Assembly: GCA_950071955.1 (NCBI GenBank)
Contig: CATMOC010000203.1
Span: 1 to 6,735 of the forward strand
Direction of reading: 5' to 3'
Origin: an uncultured Mesorhizobium sp.
GTDB taxonomy: Bacteria; Pseudomonadota; Alphaproteobacteria; Rhizobiales; Rhizobiaceae
DNA: 6,735 nt
The position numbers and the translations under genes are program-made. This document shows, one piece after another, positions 4,913 through 6,735 of the stretch; the first letter of the stretch is position 1, and each line of letters opens with the position of its first letter. A model generated the notes under the pieces. That model was not told the DNA's origin. It saw only the letters and a list, made by a program, of their open reading frames with translations, and did no database searches.

Positions 4913-6004
4913 ATGCCCTGGAGCAATCAGAGCGGAGGCGGCGGTCCATGGGGCGGCGGCGGCAACGGCGGTGGCCCCTGGGGCCAAGGTCCGCGCGGCC
5001 CCCAGGCCCCGAAAGGCGCTCCGCCCGATCTTGAAGACATCATCCGCCGCGGCCAGGACCGGCTGAAGCGGGCGCTGCCCGGCGGTGGCGGGTTCAATCC
5101 CGCAATCGTGGCGATCGTTGCCCTGGCCCTGGTGGCACTCTGGGCTTTCCAGTCCATCTATACGGTACAGCCGGACGAACTCGCGGTGGAACTGCGATTC
5201 GGAAAACCGAAGACGGAGCTGTCGCAGCCCGGCCTGCACTTCCACTGGTGGCCGATCGAGACGGTCGAGAAGGCGAATACGGCCGAGAAACTGATCGACG
5301 TGGGCGAAGTGCGCGGCGGCGCCTCCTCCGGGCTGATGCTTTCGGGCGACCAGAATATCGTGGACGTCAAGTTCTCTGTCGCCTACCAGGTGGCCGATCC
5401 CGAAGCCTATCTCTTCAACGTGGCAAGCCCCGACGAGATGGTGCGCCAGATCGCCGAGAGCGCCATGCGCGAGGTCGTCGGCCGGCGTCCGGCACAGGAC
5501 ATCTTCCGCGACGACCGCCAGGGCATTGCCGACAGCGTGCGCGACACGATCCAGAATACGCTTGACGACTATGGCTCGGGAATTTCCGTAAACGCCATCT
5601 CGATCGAGGATGCGGCCCCGCCGCGCGAAGTCGCCGACGCATTCGACGAGGTCCAGCGCGCCGAGCAGGACGAGGACCGCTTCGTCGAGGAATCCAACCA
5701 GTATTCCAACCAGAAGCTGGGTCAGGCGCGAGGCGAGGCGGCGCAGTTGCGCGAAGAGGCCGCTGCCTACAAGAACCGCGTCGTCCAGGAAGCCGAGGGT
5801 GAGGCCCAGCGCTTCGTCTCGGTCTACGACGAGTATGCCAAGGCACCGGAAGTAACGCGCAAGCGTCTCTTCCTCGAAACGATGGAGAGGGTGCTGCGGG
5901 ATTCCGACAAAGTCATCATCGAGCAGGGAGCGAACGGCCAGGGAGTGGTGCCATATCTGCCGCTCAACGAGCTTCGCCGCCGCCCGGGAGCCACCAATCA
6001 ATGA
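4913..6004 (+). CDS. hflK: HflK, subunit of the FtsH-modulating membrane complex
   Basis: HflK with HflC forms a large membrane-anchored SPFH-family assembly that surrounds and regulates the FtsH protease. The 363-residue protein has a Gly/Pro/Trp-rich N-terminus (~1-60, with repeated GGGG and GPWG units), one membrane segment (~62-80, NPAIVAIVALALVALWAF), then the SPFH/band-7 domain beginning YTVQPDELAVELRFGK and including PGLHFHWWPIE, the LSGDQNIVDVKFSVAYQV strand and the AESAMREVVGR helix. A long Ala/Glu/Gln/Arg-rich helical region with QARGEAAQLREEAAAYKNRVVQEAEGEAQRF phased as a coiled coil follows (given here only as its landmarks, ~274-304). The ATG at 4913 is chosen over the longer open frame because AGAGGA lies 5 nt ahead and the family starts with this Gly-rich segment. 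Its TGA overlaps the hflC ATG. Confidence 0.95.
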   Translation: MPWSNQSGGGGPWGGGGNGGGPWGQGPRGPQAPKGAPPDLEDIIRRGQDRLKRALPGGGGFNPAIVAIVALALVALWAFQSIYTVQPDELAVELRFGKPKTELSQPGLHFHWWPIETVEKANTAEKLIDVGEVRGGASSGLMLSGDQNIVDVKFSVAYQVADPEAYLFNVASPDEMVRQIAESAMREVVGRRPAQDIFRDDRQGIADSVRDTIQNTLDDYGSGISVNAISIEDAAPPREVADAFDEVQRAEQDEDRFVEESNQYSNQKLGQARGEAAQLREEAAAYKNRVVQEAEGEAQRFVSVYDEYAKAPEVTRKRLFLETMERVLRDSDKVIIEQGANGQGVVPYLPLNELRRRPGATNQ

Positions 6005-6735
6005 CCAACCGTCTCGCATTCATAGCCGTCGCCGTCGCGATCGTGCTCGTCATCGCGCTTTCCTCGTTCTTCGTCGTGACCGAGCGCCAGCAGGCGATTG
6101 TCCTGCGGTTCGGCGAGATCGTCGATGTCAAGACCGAGCCGGGCATCTATTTCAAGTTGCCGTTCGGCTTCCTTGAGGCCGACAACGTGCAGATCGTCGA
6201 AGACCGTGTCATGCGCTTCGATCTCGACGACATCCGCGTCCAGGTCTCGGGCGGAAAGTTCTATGAGGTCGACGCCTTCGTCGCCTACCGGATCTCCGAC
6301 CCGCGCACCTTCCGGCAGACGGTGTCGGGGAGCGTGGGGCTGGCCGAGCAGCGGCTGCGCACCCGTCTCGACGCAGCGCTACGCCGCGTCTACGGCGTGC
6401 GCGGCTTCGAGTCGGCGCTGTCGGAAGAGCGCGCCGCGATGATGCGCGAGGTCGCCGACCAGCTCAGGCCCGATGCCACCTCGCTCGGCCTGCAGGTCGA
6501 GGACGTTCGCATCCGCCGGACCGACCTGACGCAGGAAGTGTCGCAGCAGACCTTCGACCGCATGAAGGCAGAGCGTCTCGCCGAGGCCGAAAGGCTGAGG
6601 GCGCGCGGCCGCGAGGCGGCACAGCGCATACGCGCCCGCGCCGACCGCGAAGTGGTCGAGATCATCGCCGAAGCGCGCAAGGAATCGGAAATCCTGCGCG
6701 GCGAAGGCGAAGCGCAGCGCAACGCCGTGTTTGCC
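6001..6735 (+). CDS. hflC: HflC, subunit of the FtsH-modulating membrane complex (3' end outside window)
   Basis: HflC is the partner of HflK. The ATG at 6001 overlaps the hflK stop (ATGA), pointing to coupled synthesis in equal amounts. The frame stays open for 245 codons to the window edge; family members are usually near 300 residues, so the last ~50 are missing. Visible parts are a short cytoplasmic start (MTNR), a membrane segment (~5-24, LAFIAVAVAIVLVIALSSFF), the SPFH/band-7 domain opening with VVTERQQAIVLRFGEI and PGIYFKLPF, the strand YEVDAFVAYRISDPRTF, VEDVRIRRTDLTQEVSQ, and the start of the helical region (FDRMKAERLAEAERLRARG, EAARKESEILRGEGEAQRN-type spacing near the end). No defect is seen. 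A protease gene often follows in relatives, but that lies outside the window. Confidence 0.95.
   Translation, partial: MTNRLAFIAVAVAIVLVIALSSFFVVTERQQAIVLRFGEIVDVKTEPGIYFKLPFGFLEADNVQIVEDRVMRFDLDDIRVQVSGGKFYEVDAFVAYRISDPRTFRQTVSGSVGLAEQRLRTRLDAALRRVYGVRGFESALSEERAAMMREVADQLRPDATSLGLQVEDVRIRRTDLTQEVSQQTFDRMKAERLAEAERLRARGREAAQRIRARADREVVEIIAEARKESEILRGEGEAQRNAVFA

Noticed and set aside
4571..6019. 482-codon open frame on the minus strand opposite folA end and hflK
   Set aside because: It lies antisense to the clear HflK family protein and shows no family pattern of its own; long shadow frames are common at this GC content.

Overview
The window looks like chromosomal DNA of an alphaproteobacterium, most likely of the order Hyphomicrobiales (rhizobia and relatives). 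The support is high GC, a circularly permuted two-piece tmRNA gene encoding the tag ANDNYAEARLAA, an alpha-type SspB adaptor ending in VVSLDAFRKK, the small DUF4169 and ribbon-helix-helix proteins typical of that group, and a folA-hflK-hflC order that I recall as common there. No transposase, integrase, phage gene, tRNA, rRNA or CRISPR array is visible.

Layout. (1) 3-761, plus: an open frame cut by the window edge. It joins part of the NAD-binding domain of a nucleotide-sugar dehydrogenase in frame to an Ala/Glu/Lys/Arg-rich tail. The catalytic half of the enzyme is missing, so this is a chimera, a gene remnant or an assembly join. (2) 769-2222, minus: reading in the direction of transcription, ssrA (tmRNA), sspB, a DUF4169 gene and a ribbon-helix-helix gene. 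The three protein genes are tightly packed (3-bp gap, then an ATGA overlap). (3) 2223-2384: divergent control region between ssrA and thyA, with a good ssrA promoter and a minus-facing intrinsic terminator. (4) 2385-4728, plus: thyA, a DUF4424 exported protein and folA, closely packed. (5) 4729-4912: a gap with a strong-looking sigma-70-type promoter. (6) 4913-6735, plus: hflK and hflC overlapping by ATGA; hflC runs off the window.

How the genes fit together. ssrA and sspB act in one pathway: tmRNA rescues stalled ribosomes and adds the degradation tag, and SspB carries tagged proteins to ClpXP. ThyA oxidises methylene-tetrahydrofolate to dihydrofolate while making dTMP, and FolA reduces it back, so thyA and folA form one cycle; the exported DUF4424 protein between them has no obvious link to it. 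HflK and HflC form the membrane complex that controls FtsH, so two quality-control modules flank the folate module.

Most of the window is ordinary housekeeping DNA. The points that stand out are the direct ssrA-sspB linkage, the chimeric first frame, the architecture of the permuted tmRNA and its promoter, and the envelope gene inside the thyA-folA unit.
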